Source of the DNA: Lepiota brunneoincarnata
Taxonomy: Eukaryota; Basidiomycota; Agaricomycetes; Agaricales; Agaricaceae
NCBI GenBank assembly: GCA_023014365.1
Contig: JAEBUN010000001.1
Span: 2,976,001-3,040,000 of the forward strand
Direction: 5' to 3'
Length of the DNA: 64,000 nt
The notes beneath the pieces were generated by a model. It worked only from the letters and a program-made list of their open reading frames with translations. It was not told where the DNA came from and did no database searches. The position numbers and the translations under genes are program-made. Each line of letters starts with the position of its first letter. Position 1 is the stretch's first letter. Below are positions 34,613 to 46,921 of the stretch, piece by piece.

Positions 34613-35640
34613 GTTCAAGCTGTTGCGACTGCTTTCGGGCTCGCTCTAGAATGAAATATATCGCCAGTGGACCGTCTCTCTCCCACAACTCGTTCCACGT
34701 GAACAAATCCTCGATTACTCGTCATTTCACATCGAGGGTACCGGTATCACAAATGGTGACACTCGTGATTTCTGTTTGGTGATAAAGAGTGACTCGGTGA
34801 TGGACAGTGGAGGGATGTTAATACTAGTGTCAGGAGTAAGCGTGCAAAAACAGACGGGCAGTTGAGTTTTGCTGTTCAAGTTGGTGTCTAACACGATCAC
34901 TCATCTGTTCATTAAACAAAGATATCAATCATCAAACACCCATTCGGAGGGGCCCAAGCATTATTTTTGAACCGGAAATGTCAATACCTGGAGATTGCAA
35001 GAGCCCTGATCATCGTTGGTCCCTTGTCCCCAATATGCAGGCAGTGGTGATGAAAATGAAGTCAGTACTGTCTTTTTTCTGCATGGAGTATGACACTCGC
35101 GAGGAAATGTTGACAGGTGGATTTACTCACTGGGATGCTATTGTGCAGGGCAAGCGATTTCGAGAACACAACAGCGATCATCCGAGATGAGGCGACACGT
35201 GACAAAGGCCGGTATTGATTTCATCCATGACATTCAAAGTCTGTATTGGACGTCGTGAAGCACGACAAGACGGTCAGGAGGAAGCGTACGACGTGGGGGA
35301 GAGGGAAAGGAATGGGCGAGAAAGAGCGGGCGTGGGTTACGGCGGCTGGTTCCATCATTACAGAGTTTTGTAGGAGTATAACAGTTAATTGGGTGTACCC
35401 TGATTCCACATTTTCTTCATCCCCAGTACTCTCCTTAAGCCATGGCCAATATAAACATCGAGCTCGTCGGGCTCAAAATCATCTCCTTTTGGTGGACACG
35501 ATCTATGATCTCTACCCCAAATGGGAGGAGGCTGATGAGTTGATCTGATATCTCAGAAAGGGAACCTGACATAAGCAGGTTCGAACTTTTTGTCGCAGTG
35601 AATGACGCTCACTTGTGTGTCTCCACCCAAACCTGATCAT
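34613..35640. other. Intergenic, no gene recognised
   Basis: No gene supported. Two short plus-strand ORFs (34978-35190, 35246-35548) show no motif. The last part should contain the old promoter of F-box pseudogene 2. Confidence 0.45.
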
Positions 35641-37437
35641 ATGCAACGTGAGTTCTCTCCTGCATTCTACAATCTCATGACTACGCATGCACTCTTACTT
35701 CTTAGTAAAACACTTGCTTGGGCCCCAGTTCGCGGGCGCCGCCCTTCAAGCAATCGACAACGACATTGAGAAACTTCAAGCCAGTATCCAGGAATTAAGG
35801 AGGAAACGCAATGACTTAATTTCAATCTCCATTCTTCCGCCAGGAAGCCTTGGCCAGGATCTTCATCTTTGTGCGGGATATGTGCCAAGACGACTACAGA
35901 TACCGCGTTCAGACACAATGGATTTGGGTCGGGCACATTTGCCACCGCTGGAGAGACATCGCCCTTGGATGCCCGACCTTGTGGTCCTCCCCTATATTGA
36001 CAATGCCCAAATTGTGCCAAGAGATGTTATGGCGGTCGAAGATGGCACCGCTTAAAATCACGTATACCAACACGAAACCGGCAATGGATCAGGTCGAAAG
36101 CGCCCTGACTCAAATATTTCGCATCCAACACCTTGAGTTGACACTCTCAAGCTCTTTCAGCAGACTTGAGGGCTTGCTCTCTACGTTTTCTCATCCAGCT
36201 CCGCTCCTCGAAACAATATGCTTGGAGTTTCACGGCAGGCCCGCCCACTTTACCGGACGACGTCTTCAACGAGGCACCTCGCCTACGAAGCATCGTATTC
36301 AGTGGCCTCCTTCTCAGCTGGGATTCCCCCGCGTTCAGGCATAGCTCTTTGACTGTCCTCCGACTTCGTCGCGTCAATGAGACTAAAGGAGGGTTCTCCA
36401 CCACATTCTCTCAGATGATAGACGCATTAGCAAACACTCCCAACCTCCGCATTCTCGAGCTGGTGGATTCCCTTCCTCCACACACGAGTGACGATGACAA
36501 CCGAATAATACCGCTCGGGTCCCTCGAGCAGCTTATCATAAAGGCGAAACTCTTGGATTGCGCAGCGTTTCTGCGGCACATCCGATATCCTCCCTGCACC
36601 ATAACGAATATTCATTGTCCTCGCAAATTGGACCGAGCGGGATGAGTGCTCCACCATCATCTCTATGCTTGGTCAAGCTCTTCGTCGCCGTCCCCCCGGC
36701 GATGGACTTGCAGTTCAGAATCCCTGCATAACTCTCTTAGATACTGACCTCCTTTCGTTCGGTTCAATGAGAGTTGCTTTACATGATGAATCAAAGGATC
36801 TTGCTTCTCGAGAGTGTCCCGTTTCCAAAATCTTATTTGATGGGACTCTCAACATTCATTCGACACATGAAAATATCTTTAGAGATATCTGTGCATCCTT
36901 TGATCTATCGCAACTCAAGACCGTTGACATGAATCATTGGAAGTTTACCAACCCACTCGTCATTCGGGAATGTCTTGGGGAGCTACCAAACCTGGCGTCC
37001 ATTCAAGTTAGGGAAGATTTCCTTCAGATATGTCACGCTCTCAGGGAAACAGTGGAGGACCGAACCACCTTCTCCAATGTCGAGCAGCAAGAAGGAAAAT
37101 TTCAGGACGCGCCCTATGAGGACGCACCATCCCCTCCCCGCCCCGTCACCGCCTTTCCAGCACTAGAATCACTGATCATCTCACGGTGGGATTTCAATCC
37201 AGAAGATTTGGAGCTCCTTATTGACACGTTGATGCGCCGCTGTGATATCGGTGCTCCCATTGAGCATCTGATACTTCGACCACTGTGATGATCTACGGGA
37301 TTCAGATACAAAGCGCTTGGCAGAGATTGTGACGGACGTGAAGGTTGTTAGGGCGTAAATTAACATTGGGGGGTCCGGACCAAGGCGGAGGTTCTGGGGA
37401 TAAAGGCTCGGAAGCCTCTGATTCTGAAGAAATCTAG
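35641..37437 (+). pseudogene. F-box pseudogene, paralogue 2
   Basis: Same structure as paralogues 1 and 3: ATGCAAC exon, 58-nt intron (35648-35705), then the F-box and LRR-like regions. Alignment by eye shows four single-base insertions that break the frame, near 35842 (LPPEAL region), 36235-36241, 36617-36620 and 37273-37280. Between them the protein remains clearly recognisable (HICHRWRDIALGCPTLWS, LRILELVDSLPPH, LEQLIIKAKLLDC, IRECLGELPNLASIQ). The acidic C-terminal tail sequence persists near 37380-37437. Substitution is low, so inactivation looks recent, unless the insertions are assembly errors. Confidence 0.85.
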
Positions 37438-37708
37438 CTTAACCAAACATGTGACTTGTTGAATATGATTTAGTTTCCGCTCCAACCCCTTGAAAGATGC
37501 AATTGGATTTGTAAAGTGGTGTTATAGTTGTGGGATGATGTTGGAATTCAGCCGCACATGGACAATCCGAGGCATGTCGCCGTGATCGCTCCTGCTGCCT
37601 CACGTACAGTACGTAGGTCAAACTTAGGTCTTCTCACATCTTCAGCACCGGGAAACTTCAAACATTCGTCTTCAGAATAGCCGCTTCTGCCTAATCATCT
37701 GTAACTAG

Positions 37709-38315
37709 CTATCCACTAAACATACATGCCACAATCCCCTCCAAGCGGCTCAGTTCTGAGCCACGAAGACCAGAGCACTTGATAGGAACACCCATATCAC
37801 GGCGTTGCATCGACGTTTGCACCAGGTCCACGCCATTGTCACTGAATCTCCCATTTGCAATGATAGATGTCTCCTCAAGAGCGGGGAAATACAACCAGAC
37901 CCCCTTGCTTACTGCCCGATGTCCGGCAATGTGGGCTAACCTTTCTAGGGCCTTGATACCATCGCACATCTGCGGAAAGTGTTCAATCACCCGAATAGAC
38001 TCCAGGTCCCTCAGCCTCCCGAGACATTCTTGCAATATGAGTGGGTTGATGAAAAACCAGCCCAAGCGGAGGGCCTTGAGTTACGATAAGTCAAAGAGTG
38101 TACACACAGCCTTAAAGATGTGCTCGTGGGTTTGGTCGTGGATGAGATCGCCTTGAAAGATGACACTGACAACCGAATCTTTCGATTGATTGTATACACG
38201 AATTGACACCTCGCCCCGCATATGACAACCCAAATTCAGCGTCACGCGCGGATCCTTGTGTGTAGGTTCGTCACCAGAGGGGTAGCGCAGACCCTGGCCG
38301 AGTATGGAGAGAATG
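37709..38315 (-). pseudogene. 3'-terminal fragment of F-box paralogue 4
   Basis: Matches the last third of paralogue 4 (41849-43526) on the same strand: GWFFINPLILQECLGRL, RRDMGVPIKC, GLRGSELSRLEGIVACM. Similarity ends near 38315, so the F-box half is missing. It lies tail-to-tail with F-box pseudogene 2, just as paralogue 4 lies tail-to-tail with paralogue 3. Confidence 0.8.
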
Positions 38316-38539
38316 ACGGTGTTATTGAACTGGCAAGCTCATGTCAAGCCGCCTCCCGCCCCTTCCCCCGACATACCGCTTCAGACATTCCATTTTTAGG
38401 CTTCCTGTTCCTGCCCCTTTAAGGACACTTGTACGTAGTGTATGTACCTACTGGCTCAGCGCTAGACACCCCAGTACTCGCGTTACAAGTTTCTGAGGTG
38501 AGCAAGTCCTATACCTATGATCCCCGTTTATGATACTTA

Positions 38540-39540
38540 TGCTGCAGAGTAGTAGTGCCTTTCCCTTACAATCTCTTATCATCTCTATTGCTGGTAGTGG
38601 GGCTGGCGACATTGCTCTCCCCCACCGGTCTGTAACAAGATCCTCAGCTTCACGAGTCGCAGGAAACAGATTCGCAAAACCAACGCACATATATCCCAAG
38701 TTCCCAACGGTATCTTGATGCAATGCATCTAATCTTATCAACAGTAGCGGCGTCAATAACACTCTCAACCTCCTGAAGAGCCAACGCCTTGCCCTCATGA
38801 GAGGCTTTCTGCTGATATCCTCTGCAATGGCAGTCCTACCGCTAAGTCCGAGTGGTGAACCAGCTTCAAGGTTCTTGGTGCGCTCAACCCCAACCTCAGG
38901 AGTCCTGATGCTCATATGGGCCCACGGTCGGAACGCAAAGCGCACAAGGTGTTGATAGTGTTCTCCAAGGCTAGATATTCCATAAATCAATGTCGGAATA
39001 CAAAGCCAATAAGGGAATCGGCAAGATTGTACTAGGACATAATGTGGGAGGGCGGGAGAGTTGAGGGTTTCTAAAGATGTTCTATATGGTCATCATTGTG
39101 AAGTAGTCGGATGAGCTCCAGCAGACACCCTCAACAGTAACGTAATGTTAGCAGTAGGAATATAGTTGCAGCGGACACAGACTTTAGAATAAATTAAATG
39201 TGATCTTGGAGTGAGCGGGGTAGCTGAGAGGGGTGGGGCCAAGGGAGACAGACAGAGAAGTGCTTCTCGGCAGGTTGAAGAAGCTTGCCAGTCCCAAAGC
39301 CAACATCCTCTCAATAAAGCGCGATGATTGTCCTCATAGATCAGGACCAATTACGCTGCCGATCATACGGTCTGTGGCTTCGACCCCGGGATGGGCCGAC
39401 GAGTAGTCGACCTTCAACAGCTGTGAGCCAGGGGGGAAAAATGGAAAGCTTAAGTTGATGTACCCTGGAAGACAACGTCGTGAAAATCGTCAAAATGATT
39501 TTCCCAAGCCGCCTATCAACCTCCTGTCACACCTTCGAGA
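38540..39540 (-). repeat. Duplicated segment A, copy 2
   Basis: Collinear with the two similar stretches of segment A copy 1 (see 32630-34400), without the 670-bp extra block. A minus-strand frame of 180 codons (38448-38990) covers the most conserved part but runs into unrelated sequence at both ends. I do not recognise the ancestral gene. Confidence 0.55.
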
Positions 39541-39849
39541 CATCATGTGAACTCGTGATGAGCATCCAAGAGCAGCTCCTGCTGTGCAGCGGAAAGTACG
39601 AGCAATGGTGGACCGTGGTGATTGGCGACTTTTACCAGTGACTAGGGGTTTTTTGGGTTAATGACCTCTACAAGCGTGCCATGGGCTGGGTCACACGTAG
39701 CACTTTTCCATATTTTTGGCACACCCAAATCTGACCCTTAATGGTTAAATATGTTTTTAACATGCTTTTCACGTGTGAAAAATTCGGATTTTAAAAACGT
39801 CGGAGTTTTCAGCACAACCCTAAACATTCTCCACCCCAAACCTGATCAT

Positions 39850-41663
39850 ATGCAACGTGAGTTCTCCTCCCGCATTCGACAAGCTTACGACTATTCATGT
39901 ACTCTTCCTTCTCAGGAAGACCTTTGCTTGAGCCTCCGGACAGCAAGGTGACAAAGGCCGCCTTTGAAGCAATCGATAACGACATCGACAAACTTCATGC
40001 CAGTATCCGGGAACTAAGGAGGAAACGCAATGACTCGACCTCAATCTCGGTCCTTCCACCAGAAGTCCTGGCCAGGATCTTCATCTTTGTGCGGGACATG
40101 TGCCTATACGATCATTCTTACCGCGTCCGGACACAATGGATTCGTATCGGGCACATTTGCCATCGCTGGAGGGAGATCGCCCTCGGATGCCCGACTTTGT
40201 GGTCCTCCCCTCTATTCACAACGCCCGAGCTGTGTCAAGAGATGTTATGGCGGTCGAAGATGGCACCGCTTAAAATCGCGGCGTACGCGGATATTGGCAA
40301 CAAACCGCTAATAGATCAGGTCGAAAATGCCCTGACTCAAATATTTCGCATCCAACACCTTGAGCTGACACTCTCAGGCCATTCCAGCAGACTTAACAGC
40401 TTGCTCTCTGCCTTTTCCCACCCAGCTCCTCTCCTCGAAACAATACGCTTGGATTTTAAAGACAGCCGGTCCACTTTTCCGGAAGACGTCTTCAACGAGG
40501 CACCTCGGTTACAAAGCATCGAATTCAATTGCTTTATTCTCAGCTGGGATTCCCCCGTGTTCAGGCGTAACTCTTTGACTGTCCTCCGACTTCGTCACGT
40601 CAATGAAACTGAAGGAGGGTTCTCCACCACATTCTCTCAGATGATAGACGCATTAGCAAACACTCCCAACCTCCGCATTCTCGAGCTGGTGGATTCCCTT
40701 CCTCCACACACCACGAGTGGCGACGACAACCGAATAATACCGCTCGAGTCCCTCGAACAGCTCATCATAAAGTCGAAACTCTTGGATTGCGCAGCATTTC
40801 TGTGGCGCACCCGATACCCTCCCTATACCAGGACAGACATTCATTGCTCCGCAATGTGGATCCAGCGGGATGAGTGCTCCACCATCCTCTCCATGCTCGG
40901 TCAAGCTCTGCGACGCCGTCCCTTTGGTGATGGACTTGTAGCTCAGAATCCGTGCATTACTCTCCTAGACATTGACCTTCGGCCGTCACGCGAGGTGAAA
41001 ATTTCCTTATATGATGAATCAAAGGATCCTGCTTCTCGAGCGTATCCCGTTTCCAGTATCTTCTTTGAAGGGAATCTCGAGGTTAATTCCCTCCATGAAG
41101 ATATCTTTAGGGATATCTGCGCATACTTTGATCTATCACAACTCAAGACCGTCGACTTGAATCTTTGGAATTTTACCAACGCACTCGTCATTCGGGAATG
41201 TCTTGGGAAGCTACCAAACCTGGCGTCCATTCAGATAACTGGTGAATCCCTTCAGATATTTCACGCTCTCAGGGAGCCGGTGGCGGATCGAGCAACATCC
41301 CGCAATGACAAGCGGCGAGAGGGATATTTTCAGGACGCACCCGATGAACATGCCCCATTCCCTTCCCATCCTGTCACCGCGTTCCTAGCACTAGAGTCAC
41401 TGATCATCTCGGGGTGGGATTTCAATTCAGAAGATTTTGACCTCCTTGTTGACATGTTGGTGCACCGCTGTGATATCGGTGTTCCCATTGAGCATCTGAT
41501 ATTCGACAGCTGTGATGATCTGGGGGATTCAGAAGCAAAGCGCTTGGCAGAGATTGTGACAGACGTGAAGGTTGATGGGGAGCAAATTGATGCTGCGAGT
41601 CCGGATCAAGACAGAGGTTCTGGGGATGAAGACTCGGAAGACTCTGATTCCGAAGAAATCTAG
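39850..41663 (+). CDS. F-box protein, paralogue 3
   Basis: Exon 1 ATGCAAC (39850-39856), intron of 59 nt (39857-39915), exon 2 to TAG at 41661-41663; 584 aa. F-box-like motif LPPEVLARIFIF ... HICHRWREIALGCPTLWS at about 50-110, then LRR-like segments (LEQLIIKSKLLDCAAF, IRECLGKLPNLASIQ, ALESLIISGWDFNSED) and an intact acidic tail (DEDSEDSDSEEI). Probably an SCF substrate receptor. About as similar to paralogue 1 as to pseudogene 2. It is intact and followed tail-to-tail by paralogue 4, 185 bp away. Confidence 0.85.
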
Positions 41664-41848
41664 CTTAACCAAACATGTGACCCGTTGAATATAAGTTAGT
41701 TGCCGTGGTCATCCCTGCTGCCTCGTGAACAGTAATCTACCTAAGTCCGACCTTGTGTGTTATTCTCACATCGTCAGCATCAAGAAACTCCAAACATTTG
41801 TCCTCAGAATAACTACTCTCTATCTAAACATGCGCAACTAGCTATCCA

Positions 41849-43526
41849 CTAAAATTTAACATTCATACATGCCACAATCCCCTCCAAGCGGCTCAGTTCC
41901 GAGCCACGTAGACCAGAGCACTTTTCAAGTACTAGGCATTTGATAGGAACACCCATATCACGGCGTTGCGTCAGCGTTTGCACCAGGTCCACACCATCGT
42001 CACTGAATCTCCCTTTTGCAATGATAAGTGTCTCAAGGGCGGGAAAAGGTGTGACTCCGCTGCGACCAGGTCTTCCTACTTGCTGCCCAGTGTCAGGCAA
42101 TGCGGGCCGATCCTCTGAGACCTTGATAACATCGCACATCTGCGAAAAGTGCTCAATAACTCGAATGGACTCCAGGTTTTCTAGCTTCCCGAGACATTCT
42201 TGCATTATGAGTGGGTTGATGAAAAACCAACCCAAGCGGAGGGTCTTGAGTTGCGATAAGTCAAAGAGTGTACACGCAGCCTTAAAGACGTGCTCGTGCG
42301 TTTGGTCGTGGATGAGATCGCCTTGGAAGATGACACTGGCAACCGAATCTTTCGATTGATTGTATACACGAATTGACACCTCGCCCGCGTATGACAACCC
42401 GAATTCAGCATCTAAGATAGTCACGCGCGGATCCTTGTGTGTGGGTCCGTCACCAGAGGGGTAGCGTAGACCTTGGCTGAGTATGGAGAGAATTGCGATG
42501 CACCCATCTCGCTGGTTCCACGTCGCGCGACAATGAATATTTGTCCTGGTGTAGGGAGGGTGTCTGATGCGTCGCAGAAATGCTGCGCAATCCAAGAGTT
42601 CTGACTTTATGATGAGCTGCTCAAGGGACTCGAGCAGCAAGATTCGGTTGTCGTCGCCACTTGTGGTATGTGGAGGAAGGGAGCCAGCAATTTCGAGAAC
42701 GCGAAGATGGGGAGTGTTTGCTAGTGCGTCTATCACTTGAGAGAATTTGGAGGAGAGTCCTTCGTTACGGTTGACGTTATAAAGTCGGAGGACAGTCAAA
42801 GAGCTATATTTGAATATGGGGGAAGTCCAGCTGATGTTAAGGCAATTGAATTCGACACTTCGTAAGCGGGGTGCATCTTTGAAGGCATCGTCCGGCAAGA
42901 TGGACTTGCTTCCATCGAGAGCCAAGCATACTGTTTCGAGGAGAGGGGCTGGATGGGAGAATCCAGAGAGCAAGTTCTGAATGCGATTGGGATCGCCCCA
43001 GAGACGAAGCTGAAGGTTTTGGATGCGGGATATCTGGGCTATAGCAGTTTCGAGCTGATCTAGCAGCCTAGCATTCCAGGAAGACGGAGGGCACATATCA
43101 GCTCGGATCGTAAGTGCAGCCGTCTTCGACCGCCGCATCATCTCTTGGACTAGGTCGGGCTTGGTGAATATGAGGGTAGACCACAAGGTCGGACAGCTGA
43201 GGGCGACCTCTCTCCAGCGGCGGCATATGTGTCCAACACGAAGCCATTGCAATTTGGTGGAATGATCGCACATGTCTCGGAGGATGATGAAGATCCTGGT
43301 GAGGGCTTCAGGTGGAAGAACGCAGACTACTAACAGGTCATTGCGGTTCTCCTGTAATTCTCTGAGCCTAGCTTGAAGTTTGTGGATGTCCTCGTCGATC
43401 GCTTGATGGATGGGATTTGTAGTTTTGCTGTACAAAAACAGATTCTCAAGCGCATAATTTCCTGAGGATGAAGAGAATGTAATCAGGTACAAGATTGCCG
43501 GATGCCAGAGAGAACACACGTCTCAT
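41849..43526 (-). CDS. F-box protein, paralogue 4
   Basis: Exon 1 ATGAGAC (43526-43520), intron 43519-43462 (58 nt), exon 2 to TAG at 41849; 539 aa. Same plan as the plus-strand paralogues but more diverged: helix HQAIDEDIHKLQARLRELQ, F-box-like LPPEALTRIFIILRD, HICRRWREVALSCPTLWS, then LRR-like repeats (LRVLEIAGSLPPHTT, LEQLIIKSELLDCAAF, ALETLIIAKGRFSDDG). No acidic tail; ends in MNVKF. Likely an SCF substrate receptor; substrate unknown. Confidence 0.85.
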
Positions 43527-45015
43527 ATGACCAGGTTTGGCTGGGGGTGCGAGGAGCAGACAAGTGAGGTTAAGGGCGAAGCAACGACGCAAGACTCGTA
43601 GCAGGTGAAGAGAAGATTAGTGGCTTGGTTGATGTTGTCCGATACCGTAGATTCCCCTGGATTCGGCGTCGTCCAACCCAGCTCAGCCTTGAGGTTGCCG
43701 TTGCTTACTTAAGCGTGAGATCGTGTGAGTATCACAGCCGGAATCAAGACTAGCTCTGAACGTGCAGATCCTCGGGCAGATTTTGTCTGGAGAAGTAGGA
43801 TCTCATGCCGGAAAAAATATTTGGTGGTATGGGCAGCATTCGAGTCACCCGCTGAGGTTATAGAGATAAGTGTCCCAGGCCAATACGCTGCATGCCAGTG
43901 GTTTTTATGGATCATATGTCTTAGAAGGCAATCAAGTGGTTTGGGTGTGATACTATTCAGGTAACTAGCGACTGTCAGCCAAGCAAATAACAACCAGTCG
44001 GATTAGTTAAAGGCTCCGCATTTTGACTAGTCGATCAGATTCTGGTGCCGGGGGGACCAGTTGGGGAGCCAGTGCTGCCTGGTGGAACACCCCTCCTGCA
44101 CGGGCCACTACTGATATCGAGGAAGTACGTGTAACCAGGGGCAGTGTTGGAAATCTTGCCCCAGCCACCCTAGATCATTCAGGCGAATGGTTGAGCGAAC
44201 ATCAACTGGAAGACATGGATCCTATGACTTACCCTGGGACACTGGGTGGTAACACCCAGGAGGACTGCCTTGCAGTCAAGGCCTCGGCTTGATTCGTGTT
44301 GAATGCAATGAAATCACCTGGTTTGGCCAATGGTCAGTGGTTAAAGAGCAAGCAATGACGGTCAGCCCGCTTACACCTCCTGTCTCCAGGTAAGTTGGAA
44401 CAGCAAGAATTGGAATTGCCAAAGGGCAACTGTGGGTCTTGTAAATGTGAGGAGCCTGAGACACAAGAGAACAGACTTACGCCTTCTGGATCAACAGCGT
44501 TGCAGAAAGTGTTTTGTCTCTGTTTGTACCTATTATATACACCTGGTAATAATAAGACTCTAGAAATGAAGTAAAACAATAAAAGTAATTGGAAACAGGA
44601 ATGAAATAGAATAATAACTGAGTATCCAAGCCAGCGGAGCGCTCGATATTCTAACACCCAGATCACTTGCACCATCATTTCACTGACCTTGAGCATATTG
44701 AGATGCCGAGAGCCAAACTGTTCTTCTAGTGGAGGGCAAATATTGTTGGCATGTGGTCATGTAGAGTATGTTGTTCTAGACCAAGGTATGCAGGCATTGC
44801 TGAATACTGAAGACTCAAAGTTGTGGAAAGCTATGCCCTGGAATAATTGTGGTAGATGCTGCAAGTGCCAAGGATAGCAGAATGAGCATAGTTGTGGGAA
44901 GTGCAAAGCAACCAGAAAGGCTCTATCATTTGGTGGCAAGTCGGTACCACATTTGAGACCCAAGGCTGGGTGAATTTATAGACTAGCAATCCATTGGCCC
45001 AACACAACTTACAGA
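43527..45015. other. Intergenic, no gene recognised
   Basis: A plus-strand ORF of 89 codons (44023-44292, Gly/Ser/Trp-rich start) and a minus-strand ORF of 120 codons (44334-44696) have no motif I know. From about 44500 the sequence becomes CpG-poor, like the hAT element that follows, and may be older transposon DNA. Confidence 0.4.
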
Positions 45016-46211
45016 TAGGGCTGTGAACTGTACCATCTGACAGGTACGGCTGTCAAAATAATGGTCAGGTGATGGGTACAGTTGACCCATCTACCATCTG
45101 TCAAGTCTGGTTGGCAGAACCTCAATGGCTATGGGTACAGCCATTGTACGGAACTATATGGTAGACAGCAGCTTGGATCAATCAATCACTTGCACAAAAC
45201 ATGTGAAAATGTATATTACTGTCAAGTCAATGTCCCAGGGCAGCATTTGTCTGCATGCGGACAAGGTGTAACCATCTCTTCACAAGCATGAGAATATGAA
45301 TGGTATCAGCATGAAGACTAGCATGACAGAGGGAGATGGTATCCTGACCACCTGAGAAGATTCTTTCAACAGTGACAGCAGAACCTAGAGATGAAGATAC
45401 ATGAGAACTTGTGATGATGGAGGAATATAAGAAGACTCACCAGGAATACATAAAATGTCACAGGCAAGGCAAAAGAGTTTTGGGAATTGAGCCTGTTGAC
45501 CCACCCACCAGTAAATTGGGTTGCAGGCATCGAAATCTTCAGCAGGGAGTTTGAAATATTCTTCAAGTTCATTGATAGATGTCTTCTCTTTCCTGTGATA
45601 TTGAGCTGTGAAGGATTTCTGAGGTGAACCAGCCATGGGTAGTGTCTGAATGGATGTGGAAGGCACTGACAAAGGTGTCAAGCAGTTCAGATTTGCATAA
45701 TTTTCATTGAAGTATTTGAAGAGATTCATTTTTGAGTTTTCAAGGTGATGAGAAAGAGTTGGATCATCAGCATAATCTATCTTCAAGCCTTCATATGAGA
45801 TGCGTGGGTCAAGCACTAGCAGTTCTCAATCAGAAAGCAAAGGATTTTGATGATAATTCACATACATGTGGCCCAAGTGTAGAAGGGAGATGCATCATAC
45901 TGATAATAGTAGTTGCTGAGCTTATGGTGTGCATCTGTGAGACCGAGTTTGACTTTTGGTGATGTAGAGTTGGGAAGACTTTGAAGAATGTTTTTGATGT
46001 CATCCTGTAAGCCTCAGAATATGGCGTGTGTTGTAGAAAGCATTGGTGTCTTGGTGGCAGACATTTCCGTGGTTGCAGCTTGAAAGGATTTGAGCCATGG
46101 TGTCACCAATTTGATGGACTCCCAATCAGCATTACTGAGTTCAAAGGTGTGGAGGTCCTTGTTTCTCAAAACAAAGGAGTCAATAGTGTCACAATAGTCA
46201 AGTGCACATCC

Positions 46212-46921
46212 TGTTATGAACAGTCTGGATTGAGAGGAACAAGAACAACTATTCAACTTTACAAGATGGGTACAGGAAACCACAGACCAGTTGCAAGCGC
46301 AGGAGTACGAAGATGAAGAAGGGGAATATTATAATGCCATGCAGGACCTGGTGAGAGAAGCAGGAATGGAGATAACTCTGGAGGATATTCTGGAATACCC
46401 TGAGGACGAAGAAGATAGCCATGGATCAACTGATCCAACCTCCGATACGGATGGAAGCACCGAGAGAGTGGAGACCGAGAATGGAGGAGAATCCATGGAG
46501 ATAGAATCAGGAGAAGAGAATTATGAGTCAGAGGAAAGTGATGGAACATTGCACAGTAGTGGAATGGAGAATGAGGACACTGACTCATTGTAGTACATAA
46601 ATAACAGTAGGATGCCATCAACTAGGATGTGCATCATGGTCGAGACTGCGCAGGACAAGTAGAACAGCCCAATAACCTATAACAAGTATATAGTATCTCA
46701 TAGGTATCTAAGGCCTGTACAAGTAGAGATTAAAGCCTCAAGCTTTAATCTTGTTAACAGCGGTCGTTAACCCTCTCTGCCTTAACTTGGCGTGTTCCCT
46801 CATTATCTCATTGAGCGTGATCCACTAAGCTCTGCAAGGCCAACCATCTCAGACACCTTGTAGAGTGATTGAAGGCCGTCTCCAGTTATCCTCGGATACA
46901 GAAGGAGCACGGATCATAACA
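46212..46921 (+). repeat. Solo LTR of the gypsy family (710 bp), TSD CATCC
   Basis: Begins TGTTATGAACAG and ends ATCATAACA, flanked by CATCC on both sides (46207-46211 and 46922-46926), so a full element inserted and then lost its body by LTR recombination. It is the most diverged LTR of this family in the window. It keeps a long open frame for the acidic ORF 3b tail (46291-46593, and upstream to a TGA at about 46228). Confidence 0.93.

Noticed and set aside
35570..35600. tRNA gene, from a GGTTCGAAC box
   Set aside because: No matching A box, acceptor stem or cloverleaf around it. No other tRNA was convincing in the window.
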